Below, piece by piece: positions 62,416-64,000 of a stretch of DNA of 64,000 nt (position 1 is its first letter; the number at the start of each line of letters is the position of its first letter). Location: the NCBI RefSeq assembly GCF_900094575.1, contig NZ_FMAE01000006.1, positions 62,001 through 126,000 of the forward strand, read 5' to 3'. A program made the translations under genes and the position numbers. Below the pieces are notes generated by a model. It did not search any database, was not told the DNA's origin, and was given only the letters and a program-made list of their open reading frames with translations. This DNA comes from Bradyrhizobium yuanmingense (lineage in GTDB: Bacteria > Pseudomonadota > Alphaproteobacteria > Rhizobiales > Xanthobacteraceae).

Positions 62416-62946
62416 CTACTTCGGCAGCAGCGCCTTCAGCTTGTCCATGTCGCGCGTGTTCATCTTGAAGCCGCCGGGCATGACGATGTCACCGGGCTTC
62501 TGATCCGGCTTGCAGGCCCCGAGCCACTTGGCTTGCAGCGTCGTCGTGCTATCGCGCCCCGCCGCACCAGCAACGCCGCCTTTGGCGTGTGAGGTCGTCT
62601 TCACCGTGTAGGCCGAGTTGAAGTCTCCGGTGATCTCGGCATGCGAGGTCGTGCTGACGCCGGCGACGCTGCACTCGGAATCGCTGACATAGCCGGTCGC
62701 GGTCTTCTTGATCTCCTGCTTGGCGCAGATCTGCTTGGCCATCGGGGAGACGTTGTTGCTCATCTCCTTGTCGACGGTCTCGTCGGTGCAGTGCTGCATG
62801 GTCATCTCGGGCATGGGCGAGCCCGATGTGACCAGCTTCATCTCCCAAAGACCGGCCTTGCGCAGCGGCAGTTCGTCGGCGCTGGCGCTGCCTGCCGACA
62901 ACGCGAGGCAAAGCATCGAGCCGAGCAAAGCGAGTTTGCGCGTCAT
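62416..62946 (-). CDS. DUF3617 family exported protein
   Basis: A 176-aa protein with a signal peptide (MTRKLALLGSMLCLALSAGS) and DELPLRKAGLWEMKLVTSGS, the DUF3617 start. The middle has ISDSECSVAGVST-type and EITGDFNSAYTVKTTSHAKG blocks, and the end DIVMPGGFKMNTRDMDKLKA. DUF3617 proteins are periplasmic with an unknown role. It is convergent with the kinase gene, with only a palindromic repeat between. Confidence 0.88.
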   Translation of the reverse strand: MTRKLALLGSMLCLALSAGSASADELPLRKAGLWEMKLVTSGSPMPEMTMQHCTDETVDKEMSNNVSPMAKQICAKQEIKKTATGYVSDSECSVAGVSTTSHAEITGDFNSAYTVKTTSHAKGGVAGAAGRDSTTTLQAKWLGACKPDQKPGDIVMPGGFKMNTRDMDKLKALLPK

Positions 62947-62992
62947 GAGGGAAGCTCCCGGCTGAGAGAGGTGCGGCGCCTACGACAGCGCC

Positions 62993-63292
62993 TCAGTACA
63001 GTGTGCGGATCGGCCGGTCGGCGGCGCCATAAGGCACCCAGCGGCACGAGAACGAGATGTAGCCGCCCTCATAGCCCTGCACGGCCAGGAATTTCGCCAC
63101 CTTGCCGTAGCGGGCGCAATGATCGACCGCGACCTGGCGCGCATCGACCCGGGTCGCCATCGAATAGGCGATGATGCCGCCGGTGTCGTTGCCCTTGAAC
63201 GGCGGCACGTAATCGGCGCGCGCCGACTGGCTCGCCATCATGCCTGAGACAACCAGGCTGGCAAGAAGGCCCGCGGCCGCAATGATTCGCAT
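62993..63292 (-). CDS. Small exported protein of unknown function (99 aa)
   Basis: A 99-aa protein with a signal peptide (MRIIAAAGLLASLVVSGMMA) and mature part DYVPPFKGNDTGGIIAYSMA, then ARQVAVDHCARYGKVAKFLA and GYISFSCRWVPYG. Two cysteines, in HCARYG and FSCRW, could form a disulfide. GGAG lies upstream. The pattern recalls short Rhizobiales secreted proteins without assigned function. Confidence 0.8.
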   Translation of the reverse strand: MRIIAAAGLLASLVVSGMMASQSARADYVPPFKGNDTGGIIAYSMATRVDARQVAVDHCARYGKVAKFLAVQGYEGGYISFSCRWVPYGAADRPIRTLY

Positions 63293-63475
63293 TCCCGTCA
63301 CTCCAATTGGCTGGCGCCAGTTTACGGTGCCGCGACGCACGTGAAAAGAACTGAACCCCTGTTGGCCGCGACACTTGGTCAAGTCCTTGCGAAGTGTTGC
63401 CGCGCTGCACTTGACCTCCTCCAACCTTCGCGGCACCGTCCGGCCTTCGCAAGACCTTAGCTGCCCGGATTGATC

Positions 63476-63937
63476 ATGCGCGCCCCCTTCGAGAAATCGC
63501 TCCGTTTCGCCGCCGTGCTCGGCCTCATGTTCGGAGCATTGTCACTCGGCGAGGCCAGGGCCGCCAATCCGCTGGAGCTGAATTTCTGGCTGAGCGGGCC
63601 GCGCTATGACGGCGCCGTCGCCCCTTGCGACTGGGCTCTGCCGAGGATCGTGCACGAATTCGCCGAAAAGGAATCCAAGTTCTGGAATTCTTCGTTGCAG
63701 ATCACCGGCTTCTCCGCCGTTCGCGAAACCGCGTTCCGGCCCTGGCAGTCCGACAACATTCCGCGCCGCTATTGCACCGGCGAGGCCATGCTCAATGACG
63801 GCAAGCCGCGCAAGGTGCATTTCTCGATCATCGAGGATGGCGGCTTCGCCTCCTACGGCAACGGCGTCGAATGGTGCGTCGTCGGGGTGGATCGCAACTG
63901 GGCCTATAACCCGGCGTGCCGCGCCGCCAAGCCCTGA
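63476..63937 (+). CDS. Small exported protein of unknown function (153 aa)
   Basis: A 153-aa protein with a signal peptide (MRAPFEKSLRFAAVLGLMFG to LGEARA). The mature domain includes NFWLSGPRYDGAVAPCDWAL, RRYCTGEAMLNDGKPRKVHF and GNGVEWCVVGVDRNWAYNPA, with four cysteines (C, C, C, C) that could make two disulfides. Its start shares the upstream region with the divergent 99-aa gene. No family is recognised. Confidence 0.8.
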   Translation: MRAPFEKSLRFAAVLGLMFGALSLGEARAANPLELNFWLSGPRYDGAVAPCDWALPRIVHEFAEKESKFWNSSLQITGFSAVRETAFRPWQSDNIPRRYCTGEAMLNDGKPRKVHFSIIEDGGFASYGNGVEWCVVGVDRNWAYNPACRAAKP

Positions 63938-64000
63938 TTCCAGCAGCGGCTGGCTGGGCTGATCAGCCGGCCGACGACAGCTCCAATTTTGTTCTTGAAA

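Overview
The window is a high-GC (roughly 65%) chromosomal segment with dense single-copy housekeeping genes, few overlaps and many intergenic palindromic repeats. Family-level clues point to an alphaproteobacterium of the Rhizobiales, most likely Bradyrhizobium or a close relative: a type II lumazine synthase (RibH2) behind an FMN riboswitch, a UvrB with a long N-terminal extension, Omp25/31-like porin-type barrels, DUF992 and PetP/PetR-like regulators, an exact CtrA-type site, and several families of Bradyrhizobium-style palindromic repeats. I see no transposase, integrase, phage gene, rRNA, tRNA or CRISPR array. It reads as core chromosome, not an island.

Layout. 1-9.8 kb (mostly minus strand): start of a chemotaxis receptor, a thiolase, serA and serC for serine synthesis, two small enzymes (GNAT, GST), two outer-membrane barrels and an Fsr-like MFS exporter. 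9.9-16.7 kb: glmM, a 55-aa acidic protein, an FMN-dependent L-lactate dehydrogenase-like enzyme (plus strand), a periplasmic protein, aroE, and an XRE regulator followed by a SulP anion transporter. 17-22 kb: a divergent EF-G paralogue, DUF992 and an aspartate aminotransferase. 22-33 kb: a looser accessory-like stretch with two GSTs, small membrane proteins, a PAS protein, GNAT, an IsdG/HmuQ-type heme monooxygenase, a DUF559 nuclease gene bracketed by two direct copies of one palindromic element, a DUF1501/DUF1800 pair, a TauE/SafE exporter and a LysR regulator. 33-42 kb: uvrB, two NTF2-like paralogues and several small proteins of unknown role, then two overlapping MaoC-type hydratase genes. 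42-51 kb: rplY-pth-ychF (minus), ubiK (minus), lgt-midA-pgeF (plus), a lipoprotein, prs, and ribH2 with its riboswitch. 51-64 kb: YbjN, proC, a SAF-domain oxidoreductase, a thioesterase, a tautomerase, hisS, DUF2314, ilvE, and a MarR/response regulator/histidine kinase cluster resembling PetP/PetR and CenK/CenR, followed by three small exported proteins.

How the genes work together. The window supplies amino-acid synthesis (serA, serC, aspC, aroE, proC, ilvE), envelope construction (glmM, lgt, pgeF, barrels), translation (hisS, pth, rplY, ychF, the EF-G paralogue), respiration support (ubiK, midA), nucleotide and flavin precursors (prs, ribH2) and repair (uvrB). Many same-strand neighbours overlap by a few bases (midA/pgeF, MaoC/MaoC, DUF1800/DUF1501, TauE/76-aa gene, MarR/response regulator), so translational coupling is common.

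The most unusual structure is the repeat landscape. At least eight palindromic families occupy most gaps, often touching stop codons. In one family the outer arms are conserved while the inner hairpin changes completely from copy to copy yet stays self-complementary. One pair of nearly identical copies brackets the DUF559 nuclease gene, which suggests a nuclease-repeat unit worth testing. Coordinates, start choices and functions come from reading the sequence only; no database search was possible.
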